Source: Mucilaginibacter terrenus (GTDB lineage: Bacteria > Bacteroidota > Bacteroidia > Sphingobacteriales > Sphingobacteriaceae). From it: 64,000 nt of DNA. Below, in pieces: positions 43,657-51,687 of the stretch. Every line of letters begins with the position of its first letter. The stretch's first letter is position 1. The notes beneath the pieces were generated by a model, which saw only the letters and a list, made by a program, of their open reading frames with translations, had not been told where the DNA came from and searched no databases. The position numbers and the translations under genes were made by a program. The stretch covers positions 1,798,001-1,862,000 of the forward strand of contig NZ_QWDE01000001.1 of NCBI RefSeq assembly GCF_003432065.1. Reading direction: 5' to 3'.

Positions 43657-44114
43657 TGCAGTTCCTCTTTAAGTTTCTCGCGAACAGATGACGGCTTGAT
43701 CATTTTATAGTGCTGTATGCCGGCTTCTTCAAACATCTCGCCTACCTTCTCGAAGCCGAAGCGCGCGTACAATGTAGCGGCATCTACCTGTGCATGCAGG
43801 TAAACATAGTCGGCATCTGCAGGAAGGTCGTCCAATACCGTGCGGACAAGCGCCTGTCCTACCCCTGCGCCCCTAAACTTTTTCAGGACAGCAAAGCGTT
43901 CCAATTTATATCCTTTATCTGTTTTTCTCCAGCGGGATGCGCCTGCTGGCTCATCATCCACCGTAGCTAAAAAGTGCGTGGATTCATCTTCAAACTCCCA
44001 TTCTAATTCGGGCGGACAATTCTGTTCACCTACAAACACTTCCCGCCTGATGGCAAACACTTTTTCCAGCTCGGCCGGATCATTTACTTTTCTTACTTCT
44101 ACTTTTGAGGGCAT
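43653..44114 (-). CDS. GNAT family N-acetyltransferase
   Basis: From the ATG ending at 44114 the protein has 153 residues. The acetyl-CoA loop is KFRGAGVGQALV (about 79-90), with FAVLKKFRG before it and ATLYARFGFEKVGE near 112-125. The N-terminal AELEKVFAIRREVFVGEQ matches the ElaA/GNAT subgroup that has an unknown acceptor. An earlier in-frame ATG at 44177 would extend far into the neighbour. Even with the shorter form the gene overlaps the end of the upstream iron-permease-like gene by 35 bases, an unusually long but plausible overlap. Confidence 0.88.
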   Translation of the reverse strand: MPSKVEVRKVNDPAELEKVFAIRREVFVGEQNCPPELEWEFEDESTHFLATVDDEPAGASRWRKTDKGYKLERFAVLKKFRGAGVGQALVRTVLDDLPADADYVYLHAQVDAATLYARFGFEKVGEMFEEAGIQHYKMIKPSSVREKLKEELH

Positions 44115-44580
44115 TCTGATAATGAGCTTTTGATTGGTAACCGGTTTGTTTAATGTTGTGATTTTCCTCTGCAGCATCTATAGAATGCGTACAGGTAATA
44201 TCATCTTCCTGCTCGGCTAAATTAGATAATTTGATGTAAAATTTATTCAGTTGATCCAGCTCCTGCTCAGTAAGGTCTTCTATATTCACCATACGATTAC
44301 TAGCCCCCTGGTGAGATGCCAGTAGTTCGTTAAGTTTAAGGTGCACCGCCTTCGAGTCTTTATTCTGCGACTTTTGAATCAGAAACACCATCAGGAAGGT
44401 AACAATTGTTGTACCTGTGTTAATTACCAGCTGCCAGGTGTCAGAATACTTAAATAACGGCCCGGTAATTATCCAAACAATTATTACTAACGCCGCCATT
44501 ATAAAAGCGCTGGAACTACCGGTTGCAACAGTTGCCCAGTTTGCAAATTTCTCAAATAGATTACTCTTCTTACGAGCCAT
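44080..44580 (-). CDS. Low-affinity iron permease family protein
   Basis: The 166-residue protein has two membrane helices (about 21-43 and 51-71) with FEKFANWATVATGSSSAF at the front and FLIQKSQNKDSKAVHLKLNELL after the second helix. The latter matches the Fet4-like low-affinity iron permease family found in many bacteria. Actual iron transport by bacterial members is not proven. The C-terminal 50 residues are polar and partly encoded over the start of the GNAT gene. An ATG nine bases upstream is possible, but MARKKSN looks like the natural start. Confidence 0.85.
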   Translation of the reverse strand: MARKKSNLFEKFANWATVATGSSSAFIMAALVIIVWIITGPLFKYSDTWQLVINTGTTIVTFLMVFLIQKSQNKDSKAVHLKLNELLASHQGASNRMVNIEDLTEQELDQLNKFYIKLSNLAEQEDDITCTHSIDAAEENHNIKQTGYQSKAHYQNALKSRSKKSK

Positions 44581-44610
44581 GATCTTCAAATAAATTTAAA
44601 ACTTTAACGA

Positions 44611-44647
44611 AAAAAAACCGCCAATGTTCTTAAACAAAGGCGGTTTT
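44611..44647 (-). terminator. Terminator after fbaA (minus strand)
   Basis: AAAACCGCC (44614-44622) pairs with GGCGGTTTT (44639-44647). Read on the minus strand it is followed by seven or more Ts. Confidence 0.8.
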
Positions 44648-44669
44648 ATTCTTTAGAGCTATATTGTGG

Positions 44670-45749
44670 TTACAGCTTGCTGTTTACATCCAGGCAGTTC
44701 AGGTCGGCAAAAGCGCTTGTTAAACGTTTAACAAACGTTTCCTCGCCCTTACGCAACCATACACGCGGATCGTAATATTTCTTGTTTGGAGAGTCATCAC
44801 CATCAGGGCTGCCAATCTGCGACTGTAAATAACCTTCTTTAGCCTGGTAGTAATCTTTAATACCTTCCCAGAAAGCCCATTGCATATCTGTATCAATGTT
44901 CATTTTGATGGCACCGTAAGAGATAGCTTCTCTTATTTCTTCCTGGCTTGAGCCAGAACCACCATGGAATACAAAGTTAATTGGCTTGGCGGCAGAAAGG
45001 CTGTGTTTATTTTTAAGGAATTCCTGTGAATTGTGCAAAATAACCGGCTGTAATTTAACATTGCCTGGTTTGTAAACGCCATGTACGTTACCAAAAGCAG
45101 CAGCAATGGTAAAGCGCGGAGAAACCTTAGAAAGTTCCTCGTAAGCGTATGCAACCTCTTCAGGCTGAGTATATAAGCGAGAGCTGTCTACGTCACTGTT
45201 GTCAACACCGTCTTCTTCACCACCGGTTACACCAAGTTCAATTTCGACGGTCATGTTCATTTTTGACATCCGCTCCAGGTACTTAGCAGATATTTCGATG
45301 TTTTCTTCGATAGGCTCTTCAGATAGATCCAGCATGTGTGATGAGAACAGCGGTTTGCCTGTTTCGGCATAGAACTTTTCGCCGTGCTCAAGCAGCCCGT
45401 CTATCCACGGAAGCAGCTTTTTAGCGGCATGGTCTGTATGTAAAATAACGGCAACACCGTAGTGTTCTGCCAATAGGTGTACGTGTTTAGCAGCCGAAAC
45501 AGCGCCTAAGATACATGCCTGAAGTGCTGAGTTATCAAGTGATTTGCCCGCATAAAACTGCGCGCCGCCATGTGATAACTGGATAATAACAGGCGAATTA
45601 ACAGCCTTAGCGGTTTCCATTACGGCATTAATTGAATTGGTGCCGATAACGTTAACAGCCGGCAAGGCAAACTGATGCTCTTTAGCGGCTTCGAACAGGG
45701 CCTGCACCTGATCGCCGTGCAGTACACCTTTATAATTTTTCAGATCCAT
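44670..45749 (-). CDS. fbaA: Class II fructose-bisphosphate aldolase
   Basis: The 359-residue zinc enzyme matches class IIA aldolase in length. It splits fructose 1,6-bisphosphate in glycolysis and works backwards in gluconeogenesis. The catalytic Asp and zinc His lie in LHTDHAAKKLLPW (about 104-116), followed by ELGVTGGEEDG (about 171-181), and zinc His in AFGNVHGVYKPG and VFHGGSGSSQEE. The last motif region KMNIDTDMQWAFW is complete. It is a single-gene unit closed by a terminator. Confidence 0.98.
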   Translation of the reverse strand: MDLKNYKGVLHGDQVQALFEAAKEHQFALPAVNVIGTNSINAVMETAKAVNSPVIIQLSHGGAQFYAGKSLDNSALQACILGAVSAAKHVHLLAEHYGVAVILHTDHAAKKLLPWIDGLLEHGEKFYAETGKPLFSSHMLDLSEEPIEENIEISAKYLERMSKMNMTVEIELGVTGGEEDGVDNSDVDSSRLYTQPEEVAYAYEELSKVSPRFTIAAAFGNVHGVYKPGNVKLQPVILHNSQEFLKNKHSLSAAKPINFVFHGGSGSSQEEIREAISYGAIKMNIDTDMQWAFWEGIKDYYQAKEGYLQSQIGSPDGDDSPNKKYYDPRVWLRKGEETFVKRLTSAFADLNCLDVNSKL

Positions 45750-45977
45750 TAACTTTTTTGTTTGGCCCCGAATTTATCACTTCCATATGAGATTTAAGGC
45801 ATTTAGGTTGAAAAAGTTGATAAAACTTGTAGAGATTATGCTGAAACACAGATACAACCTATAGACTTAGCGGGCAAATGTGCTAATGCACTTAATCGCC
45901 GTTTAACTTCTTGATGCCTCAACCAACTTTTCCAAGCTTTTTTTGTTTCTTTGCATACCTGAAAGAACAGATAAGAT

Positions 45978-46853
45978 ATGGCTTGGTTTAAGCGCGAAAT
46001 AAAAGGCATCATTACCACTACAGAGGAAAAGAAAGAGGCCCCCGATGGCATCTGGAATAAGTGCCCCAACTGTAAAAAACCCTTACATTACTCAGAGCAG
46101 GTTGAAAACCAGTACGTTTGCCACTACTGCGGCTTTCATATCCGTATAGGCTCTAAAGAATATTTTTCGATATTATTTGACGACAACCAGTTTACCGAAC
46201 TGTTTGGCGACCTGGTATCAGGCGACCCGCTTGAGTTTACCGACACTAAGAAGTATACTGACCGCCTTACCGAGACTAAACGTAAAACCGGGTTAAAAGA
46301 TGCAATACGCTCTGCTACAGGTAAAATGAACGGCCAGGACCTTGTTATAGCCTGTATGGATTTTAACTTTATAGGTGGATCGATGGGTTCAGTAGTGGGT
46401 GAAAAGATCGCCAGATCAATTGATTACAGCATTGCCAATAAGATACCCTTCCTGATGATCTCCAAATCAGGTGGTGCCAGGATGATGGAGGCTGCTTTCT
46501 CGTTGATGCAAATGGCTAAAACATCGGCTAAGCTGGCATTACTTGCACAGGCTAAGGTACCTTACATATCATTACTAACTGACCCTACAACAGGCGGTGT
46601 TACAGCATCTTATGCCATGTTGGGCGATATTAATATAGCTGAACCGGGCGCATTAATTGGCTTTGCGGGACCAAGGGTTATTAAAGAAACAATTAAGAAA
46701 GACCTGCCTAAAGGATTCCAGACTGCAGAGTTTGTACAGGAGCACGGCTTCCTGGACTTTATAGTAGACCGCAGGGAAATGAAAGAAAAGCTGGCATCGT
46801 TCCTGAAAATGCTGGCCGTACCGGCACCAGCTCCGGCACCTCCGGTTGGATAA
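45978..46853 (+). CDS. accD: Acetyl-CoA carboxylase carboxyltransferase subunit beta
   Basis: The 291-residue AccD has an N-terminal four-cysteine zinc finger (Cys29, Cys32, Cys48, Cys51) and the carboxyltransferase crotonase-type core with [11 protein letters not shown] and [20 protein letters not shown] (two pieces around 130-180) and [17 protein letters not shown]. With AccA it transfers CO2 from biotin carrier to acetyl-CoA for fatty acid synthesis. accA is not adjacent, as is common. The tail is a short Ala-Pro repeat. The gene is divergent from fbaA. Confidence 0.98.
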   Translation: MAWFKREIKGIITTTEEKKEAPDGIWNKCPNCKKPLHYSEQVENQYVCHYCGFHIRIGSKEYFSILFDDNQFTELFGDLVSGDPLEFTDTKKYTDRLTETKRKTGLKDAIRSATGKMNGQDLVIACMDFNFIGGSMGSVVGEKIARSIDYSIANKIPFLMISKSGGARMMEAAFSLMQMAKTSAKLALLAQAKVPYISLLTDPTTGGVTASYAMLGDINIAEPGALIGFAGPRVIKETIKKDLPKGFQTAEFVQEHGFLDFIVDRREMKEKLASFLKMLAVPAPAPAPPVG

Positions 46854-46934
46854 GCTGTTTTTGCAGGTGATCCAAAACCTGCAAAAACCACACTTTTTCT
46901 AAGTCACAGGCATAAAAAGGATTTTGTACGATAA

Positions 46935-46976
46935 AAAGAAGAGGGTATCTCCATTTTGGCAGATACCCTCTTCTTT
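46935..46976. terminator. Bidirectional terminator between accD and a small minus-strand gene
   Basis: A 16-bp perfect stem (46935-46950 with 46961-46976) around a ten-base loop; T-rich tracts follow on both strands, better on the minus strand. Confidence 0.88.
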
Positions 46977-46996
46977 AGTTAAGTGTTTTCGCGAAA

Positions 46997-47287
46997 TTAT
47001 ATGCCTTCGGTGCCGGGCTCGTGGCCTACCATACGGCCGGTAGTACGACCATGCGGACGGCTAACAAAATCTGTTTTGGTAGCTACACCTTCACTCGGAA
47101 ACTCGTGAGCATCCGGTGGTGTTACATCATTTTGCTCGCTGTAAGAAGCATCGTTGCCTCCCTGCTGCTGCTCTTGTTCGGTCTGCTGCCCGTAGCCTGT
47201 ACCTTCATTTTCCGACTGGCGTTCTTCAGGTGTTTCGTTGGGGTTATAGTTTGGATTGTATTCCGGGCTGTTTTCGTAGTTTTCCAT
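46997..47287 (-). CDS. Small hydrophilic, disordered protein of unknown function
   Basis: Starting from the ATG ending at 47287 the protein is 96 residues. It is rich in Glu, Gln, Asn, Gly and Pro, with EYNPNYNPNETPEE near the start and a Gln/Glu stretch in the middle; the last 30 residues (FVSRPHGRTTGRMVG) are more basic. No signal peptide or membrane helix is visible. I recognise no family. The gene is real on balance: a terminator follows, the frame is clean, and the stretch has coding-like codon use. Its composition is like stress-related disordered proteins, but that is only a resemblance. Confidence 0.65.
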   Translation of the reverse strand: MENYENSPEYNPNYNPNETPEERQSENEGTGYGQQTEQEQQQGGNDASYSEQNDVTPPDAHEFPSEGVATKTDFVSRPHGRTTGRMVGHEPGTEGI

Positions 47288-47343
47288 GATGTTTAGTTTT
47301 AAATTGTTGCTTAACATCACCCAAAAACAATGCCAACGAGAAA

Positions 47344-48480
47344 CTAAGCGCTCACCAAGCAGATATCCTTTAGCTTGGCTACCGTATAATCAACCTCGTC
47401 CTTAGTGTTGTATTTAGAGAACGAGAAACGCACTGACGGACGGTTAGGGTTAGCACCTATAGCTGTGAGCACATGTGAACCAATGTCTGTACCGGAACTG
47501 CACGCGCTACCACCTGATGCCGAAATACCGGCAATGTCCAGGTTGAACAATAGCATATCGGCCATCTCCATTTCAGGGAACGAAGTGTTCAGTACTGTAT
47601 ACAAGCTTTTAGACGGATCCGTTTCCCCGTTGAAGGTTACACCGGGTACTTCCTGCTGCAGTTTGGCCATCATGTAGCTTTTTAAATCCTGTATATAGGC
47701 CTGGTGCGCATCCATTTCGGCATAAGCCAGCTCAAGCGCTTTTGCTAATCCCGCTATGCCGTAAACATTTTCGGTACCGCCACGCATGTTACGCTCCTGA
47801 GATCCGCCATAGATCATGGGGTTTATCTTCACTTTGTGGTTCACATGCAAAAAGCCAACGCCTTTAGGACCATGCAGCTTGTGGGCAGCACATACCATAA
47901 AGTGCAATTTAAGCTTTGTGAGGTCATGCCGATAGTGCCCGACAGTTTGTACCGTATCACTATGAAATATGGCGTTATAAGCCTCGCAAATGTCACCTAC
48001 GCGGTCAAGGTCAGTTATCGTACCTAACTCGTTGTTCGCGTGCATCAGCGAAACAAAGCTCCGTTCATTATTTTTCAGCAATGTTTCAAGATGATCATAA
48101 TCTACATTGCCTTTGTTGTCTATATCTGCAAAGCTCAGCTTTATAACGCCTGCCTTTTCCATCGCCTGCAAGGTATGCAGCACAGCATGGTGCTCCAGCC
48201 TGGTGGTGATAGCATGAGTGAGCTTATGATCTACAATACCGCAGCGTATAGCTGTGTTATCTGCTTCGGTGCCACCGCTGGTAAAAAAGATTTCTGCAGG
48301 TGATGTATGCAGCAGGTTAGCTATTGTTTTGCGCGAACGCTCGATAACGGTACGCACCTCGCGGCCATGAGCATGTATTGATGACGGATTACCAAACTGG
48401 GTTTCCATCACTTTGTACATTTCCTTTAAAACTTCAGGATCGAGGGCCGTTGTGGCGGCATTATCAAAGTATACGCGCAT
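47344..48480 (-). CDS. Cysteine desulfurase (NifS/IscS family)
   Basis: The 378-residue PLP enzyme takes sulfur from cysteine for Fe-S clusters or thiolated tRNA. The start VYFDNAATT is typical, the PLP Lys is Lys201 in AAHKLHGPKG, and the catalytic Cys327 lies in SGGSACSSG. The short loop around Cys is of the group I (IscS/NifS) form. No iscU or isc regulators are adjacent. The next gene, the small disordered protein, starts 56 bases downstream. glmM lies upstream on the same strand, with 61 bases between them. Confidence 0.95.
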   Translation of the reverse strand: MRVYFDNAATTALDPEVLKEMYKVMETQFGNPSSIHAHGREVRTVIERSRKTIANLLHTSPAEIFFTSGGTEADNTAIRCGIVDHKLTHAITTRLEHHAVLHTLQAMEKAGVIKLSFADIDNKGNVDYDHLETLLKNNERSFVSLMHANNELGTITDLDRVGDICEAYNAIFHSDTVQTVGHYRHDLTKLKLHFMVCAAHKLHGPKGVGFLHVNHKVKINPMIYGGSQERNMRGGTENVYGIAGLAKALELAYAEMDAHQAYIQDLKSYMMAKLQQEVPGVTFNGETDPSKSLYTVLNTSFPEMEMADMLLFNLDIAGISASGGSACSSGTDIGSHVLTAIGANPNRPSVRFSFSKYNTKDEVDYTVAKLKDICLVSA

Positions 48481-48541
48481 GGTAGTTAGTAGTAAATAGT
48501 AAGCAATGAGCGGCTGTTAATTGCCGTAGCCACGCTTCAAA

Positions 48542-49927
48542 TTATAAATTAAGTATTTCCTTTATATCTCCAATGATCTTTTGGGCCAGGTTATCTGCAA
48601 CCGTTTCTGAATTTGCTTCGGAGTAGATACGGATGATAGGCTCCGTGTTAGAACGGCGCAAATGTACCCATTCCTTGTCAAATTCTATCTTAAGGCCATC
48701 AATGGTTGTATGGGGCTGCTTGCTGTATTTCTCTTCAACCTTTAGCAGCAACGCGTCTATGTCCATCTCTGGCGTAAGCGTAATTTTATTTTTTGAGATG
48801 AAGTAGCCCGGGTACGTGCTCCTGAGAATTGATACCGGCTTACCAAACTTGGCCAGGTGGGTAAGGAACAAGGCTATACCGGCAAGCGCATCGCGCCCGT
48901 AATGCAATTCAGGCAATATCACGCCGCCATTGCCTTCACCGCCGATTACAGCGTTAACTTCTTTCATTTTATTAACGACGTTCACCTCTCCTACTGCTGC
49001 AGCGTGGTATTCGCCGCCAGCCTTTTCAGTTACATCGCGCAAAGCACGTGTTGATGAAAGGTTAGAAACCGTGTTACCTTTAATATTCTTCAAAACATAA
49101 TCGGCAACAGCAACCAGCGTGTATTCTTCGCCAAACATGCTGCCATCTTCGTTCACGAAAGCCAGGCGGTCTACATCAGGGTCCACAGCAATGCCCAAGT
49201 GCGCTCTTTTCTTCACCACTTCCTGCGAAAGGGCTACAAGGTTCTCGGGCAGTGGCTCGGGGTTATGCGGAAAGTTACCGTCGGGCTCGCAAAACAGCTC
49301 ATAAACGGTTTGTACACCAAGTGCTTTTAACAACGCCGGCACGAAAAGTCCGCCGGTTGAGTTTACGCAATCTATAACAATGCTGAAATTGGCAGCTGCA
49401 ATAGCTTCCTTATCTACCAATGGCAAAGCCAGTATCTTATCAATATGTTTTTGAAGGTAGCTGTCGTCCTTCACAAGTTTGCCTAAATCATTTACGTCGG
49501 CATACTTAAAATCGCTTGTTTCGGCAATCTCCAATACTTCTTTACCATCAGCGTCGCTTATGAACTCGCCGGTGTGGTTAAGCAGCTTAAGGGCGTTCCA
49601 CTGTTTTGGGTTGTGGCTTGCGGTAAGGATGATACCGCCGGCAGCATCCTCATCCGGAACGGCAACCTCCACGGTTGGAGTGGTGGAAAGGCCCAGATCA
49701 ATTACATCAATACCCAAACCCTGCAAAGTTCCTATCACCAGGTTGTTCACCATTTCGCCTGAAAGACGTGCATCACGACCGATCACGATCTTTTTTTTAC
49801 CGGAGTTTTTTACGGCCCAACTGCCAAATGCCGATGTGAACTTAACAATATCCAAAGGCGTTAAACCTTCACCTACCGCGCCGCCAATGGTGCCGCGTAT
49901 TCCCGAAATTGATTTAATCAGCGTCAA
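48542..49927 (-). CDS. glmM: Phosphoglucosamine mutase
   Basis: The 461-residue alpha-D-phosphohexomutase has the phosphoserine Ser104 in LTASHNPKQWN, the metal site DPDVDRLAF near 243-251, the sugar-binding GEGNGGVI around 324-331 and the phosphate loop RRSNTEPIIRIYSE near the end. GlmM converts glucosamine-6-phosphate to glucosamine-1-phosphate on the way to UDP-GlcNAc for peptidoglycan and LPS. A related phosphomannomutase role cannot be fully excluded. The start is TTG, preceded by AAAGGAAG; the next in-frame ATG would cut into the fold. Confidence 0.9.
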   Translation of the reverse strand: MTLIKSISGIRGTIGGAVGEGLTPLDIVKFTSAFGSWAVKNSGKKKIVIGRDARLSGEMVNNLVIGTLQGLGIDVIDLGLSTTPTVEVAVPDEDAAGGIILTASHNPKQWNALKLLNHTGEFISDADGKEVLEIAETSDFKYADVNDLGKLVKDDSYLQKHIDKILALPLVDKEAIAAANFSIVIDCVNSTGGLFVPALLKALGVQTVYELFCEPDGNFPHNPEPLPENLVALSQEVVKKRAHLGIAVDPDVDRLAFVNEDGSMFGEEYTLVAVADYVLKNIKGNTVSNLSSTRALRDVTEKAGGEYHAAAVGEVNVVNKMKEVNAVIGGEGNGGVILPELHYGRDALAGIALFLTHLAKFGKPVSILRSTYPGYFISKNKITLTPEMDIDALLLKVEEKYSKQPHTTIDGLKIEFDKEWVHLRRSNTEPIIRIYSEANSETVADNLAQKIIGDIKEILNL

Positions 49928-49947
49928 AACTTCCTTTGTTTAGGCCG

Positions 49948-49955
49948 CAAAAATA
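49948..49955 (-). promoter_or_regulatory. -7 box TATTTTTG (minus strand) for glmM
   Basis: On the minus strand this TAnnTTTG match lies 20 bases upstream of the glmM TTG start. Confidence 0.5.
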
Positions 49956-50013
49956 ACAATTTTAAAAGACGGCACTGTAAAATTGAAGTACTTTTAAGGT
50001 TTGAGATATTAAC

Positions 50014-50021
50014 TATATTTG
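50014..50021 (+). promoter_or_regulatory. -7 box TATATTTG for the PAP2 gene
   Basis: This exact TAnnTTTG match lies 31 bases before the PAP2 start. Confidence 0.5.
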
Positions 50022-50052
50022 AGCCGTAAACCTCAGCATTCATCAAAAAACA

Positions 50053-50622
50053 ATGCCCGATTTCATTTTAAACCTCGACAGGCATTTATTCTACTTTGTT
50101 AATCACACGCTTACTAACCCGTTTTTTGACTGGATAATGCCGTGGATGCGCAACCCAAGATTTTGGATTCCGCTGTACCTGTTCATTATCGTCTTCAGCA
50201 TTTGCCGCTACAAAAAACAAGGGCTTATTTTAGTGGCGATGCTTTGCCTTGCCGTGGGCTTTGCCGATTTTACCAGCGCCAGTCTTGTTAAAAAGCAGGT
50301 AATGCGGCTGCGCCCCTGCCGTGATGAGGTAACATCCAAAACGGTGATAAGCCGCGTACCCTGCGGACTAGGCTACAGCTTTCCCTCTACACATGCTACC
50401 GACCATTTTGCCATGGCCACTTTCCTGTGCCTTATATTCTACCGCAGATGGAAATGGGTTGGTATAGCTGCAATTATATGGGCCGCAATTATTTGTTTCG
50501 CGCAGGTTTATGTAGGCGTGCACTTCCCGGTTGATGTAACTGCCGGTGCCCTGTATGGAGCTTTGGTGGGATGGTTGTTTGTGCTTGGTTTCAGGAAGCT
50601 GACACCTGGTTTTGTAGCGTAG
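50053..50622 (+). CDS. PAP2-family membrane phosphatase
   Basis: The 189-residue protein has about five membrane helices and the three PAP2 phosphatase motifs: KKQVMRLRPC near 77-86, YSFPSTHATDH near 108-118 and VGVHFPVDVTAGA near 155-167. The catalytic His pair is present. Members of this size dephosphorylate undecaprenyl pyrophosphate (BacA-independent route), lipid A or phosphatidic acid derivatives; the substrate is not decided by sequence. It is divergent from glmM, and the tandem palindromic repeats follow the stop almost at once. Confidence 0.92.
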   Translation: MPDFILNLDRHLFYFVNHTLTNPFFDWIMPWMRNPRFWIPLYLFIIVFSICRYKKQGLILVAMLCLAVGFADFTSASLVKKQVMRLRPCRDEVTSKTVISRVPCGLGYSFPSTHATDHFAMATFLCLIFYRRWKWVGIAAIIWAAIICFAQVYVGVHFPVDVTAGALYGALVGWLFVLGFRKLTPGFVA

Positions 50623-50625
50623 TTT

Positions 50626-50742
50626 ACTCACCCCGACGTGCTTCGCCGCCGACCCTCTCTCCGCTGCGCGCAAAGAGGGTTGGATGTTTCGTCATTGCGA
50701 CGACCTTTCTATCGAGAGATTGCTTCGTTCCTCGCAATGACG
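50626..50742. repeat. Palindromic repeat, copy A
   Basis: It opens ACTCACCCCGAC, then has a hairpin of ACCCTCT/AGAGGGT around TCCGCTGCGCGC, then a larger inverted repeat CGTCATTGCGA (50690-50700) with TCGCAATGACG (50732-50742). Copy B nearby has the same parts in the same order. Confidence 0.85.
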
Positions 50743-50853
50743 CGTAGTTAATAGTTGTTTTGCTAATCTAGGTGCTCGCGTTAGTTCATTCTAAGAAATG
50801 AACATCCGCTGATAATCATATAGCATAATCATTCCTTATAAGCACTAATAACA

Positions 50854-51007
50854 ACTCACCCCGACATCGGTAACGCGTGTCGACCCTCTCTCCGCTGCGC
50901 GCAAAGAGGGTTTGAGTTTCGTCATTGCGAGCGATAGCGCGGCAATCTCCCGACATGCTTACGGCGACCCGTTTTATCAAGAGATTGCTTCGTTCCTCGC
51001 AATGACG
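50854..51007. repeat. Palindromic repeat, copy B (longer)
   Basis: It shares with copy A the opening, a 32-base block at 50881-50912, and the ends CGTCATTGCGA (50920-50930) and TCGCAATGACG (50997-51007). It also has an inner pair GCAATCTC (50942-50949) and GAGATTGC (50981-50988), missing from the left half of copy A. It resembles the dispersed CATTGCGAGG-type palindromes seen in several phyla. Confidence 0.85.
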
Positions 51008-51039
51008 CAGCGGAAGAACAAGGAGCGAAAGAGCAGGCT

Positions 51040-51489
51040 CTATCCCCTTAATTTATCCAGCAAATTACTTAATTGTTCGGCTTCTTCTTCGGTAAGATTA
51101 GCTTTAAAGATGTCTTTCGCTTTAAATTCGCCATCCATCACAGAAAGGATCTTCAGCCCTTCGTCGCTGATGCGGATATCTACAGCGCGACGATCCTTGG
51201 TGTTGGTACAGCGCGATACCAAGCCCTTTTGTACCAGGCGGTCTACAATACGCGATGCATCAGACATCTTGTCTATCATGCGTTCCTTTAGCAGGTTTAC
51301 AGTGGCCGGTTTGGGGTATTGGCCACGTAAAATGCGCAGGATGTTAAACTGCTGCTGTGTAAGGTTGTGCTTTTCGAAGTGGCTACGGGTAAAGTTGTTC
51401 ATCCAGCCGTAGGTATACGACAGGTTGATGACCATTTTATGGTAGCTATCTTCAAAATTGGTACTTTTTATATCTTCCTCTATCCCCAT
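51040..51489 (-). CDS. MarR-family transcriptional regulator
   Basis: The 149-residue winged-helix protein has the MarR layout: an N-terminal dimer helix, the helix-turn-helix with LTQQQFNILRILRGQ (about 43-57) and TVNLLKERMIDKMSDASRIVDRLVQKG in pieces (about 62-90), and the wing DRRAVDIRISDEG (about 98-110), whose DxR is the DNA-backbone contact. The C-terminus forms a long helix. Its ligand and targets are unknown. It lies beside the repeat region and 36 bases after the small Cys protein gene on the same strand, though a -7 box in between suggests its own promoter. Confidence 0.95.
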   Translation of the reverse strand: MGIEEDIKSTNFEDSYHKMVINLSYTYGWMNNFTRSHFEKHNLTQQQFNILRILRGQYPKPATVNLLKERMIDKMSDASRIVDRLVQKGLVSRCTNTKDRRAVDIRISDEGLKILSVMDGEFKAKDIFKANLTEEEAEQLSNLLDKLRG

Positions 51490-51516
51490 TTAATTGGCAA
51501 CGTGTTGATTGGTATG

Positions 51517-51524
51517 CAAATATA
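51517..51524 (-). promoter_or_regulatory. -7 box TATATTTG (minus strand) for the MarR gene
   Basis: On the minus strand this TAnnTTTG match lies 27 bases upstream of the MarR start. Confidence 0.5.
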
Positions 51525-51525
51525 T

Positions 51526-51687
51526 CTATTTATCTTTTGTTTGCTTACTCTTTTGTTCCCGCCCATAGTTCCACGGGCAATGCAGGCATTTGTTTTTACA
51601 GCAATAGCCACGCTTTAAATGGTATTCTTTAGTGAATACGTAGTTGCCGTCGGCGTTGATGTAATAATCTATATTTTCCTGCAGCAT
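51526..51687 (-). CDS. 53-residue Cys-rich protein (DUF5522-like)
   Basis: This short gene has its ATG overlapping the stop of the MBL nuclease gene by one base (TGATG). It encodes a 53-residue protein with GYCCKNKCLHCPWNYG: Cys29, Cys30, Cys34 and Cys37, a likely metal-binding knuckle. The pattern CC-x3-C-x2-CP-W/Y matches what I remember of the DUF5522 family, found in Bacteroidota and in eukaryotes. The N-terminus (DYYINADGNYVFTKEYHLKRG) is also of that form. Its function is unknown. The overlap suggests co-translation with the MBL nuclease. Confidence 0.85.
   Translation of the reverse strand: MLQENIDYYINADGNYVFTKEYHLKRGYCCKNKCLHCPWNYGREQKSKQTKDK

Noticed and set aside
46857..46887. Hairpin TTTTTGCAGG/CCTGCAAAAA as the accD terminator
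   Set aside because: The T-run precedes the stem on both strands instead of following it; the strong hairpin at 46935-46976 is the better terminator.
50912..51412. Open frame of 166 codons across copy B of the repeat and antisense to MarR
   Set aside because: It is mostly repeat sequence and the shadow of the MarR gene.
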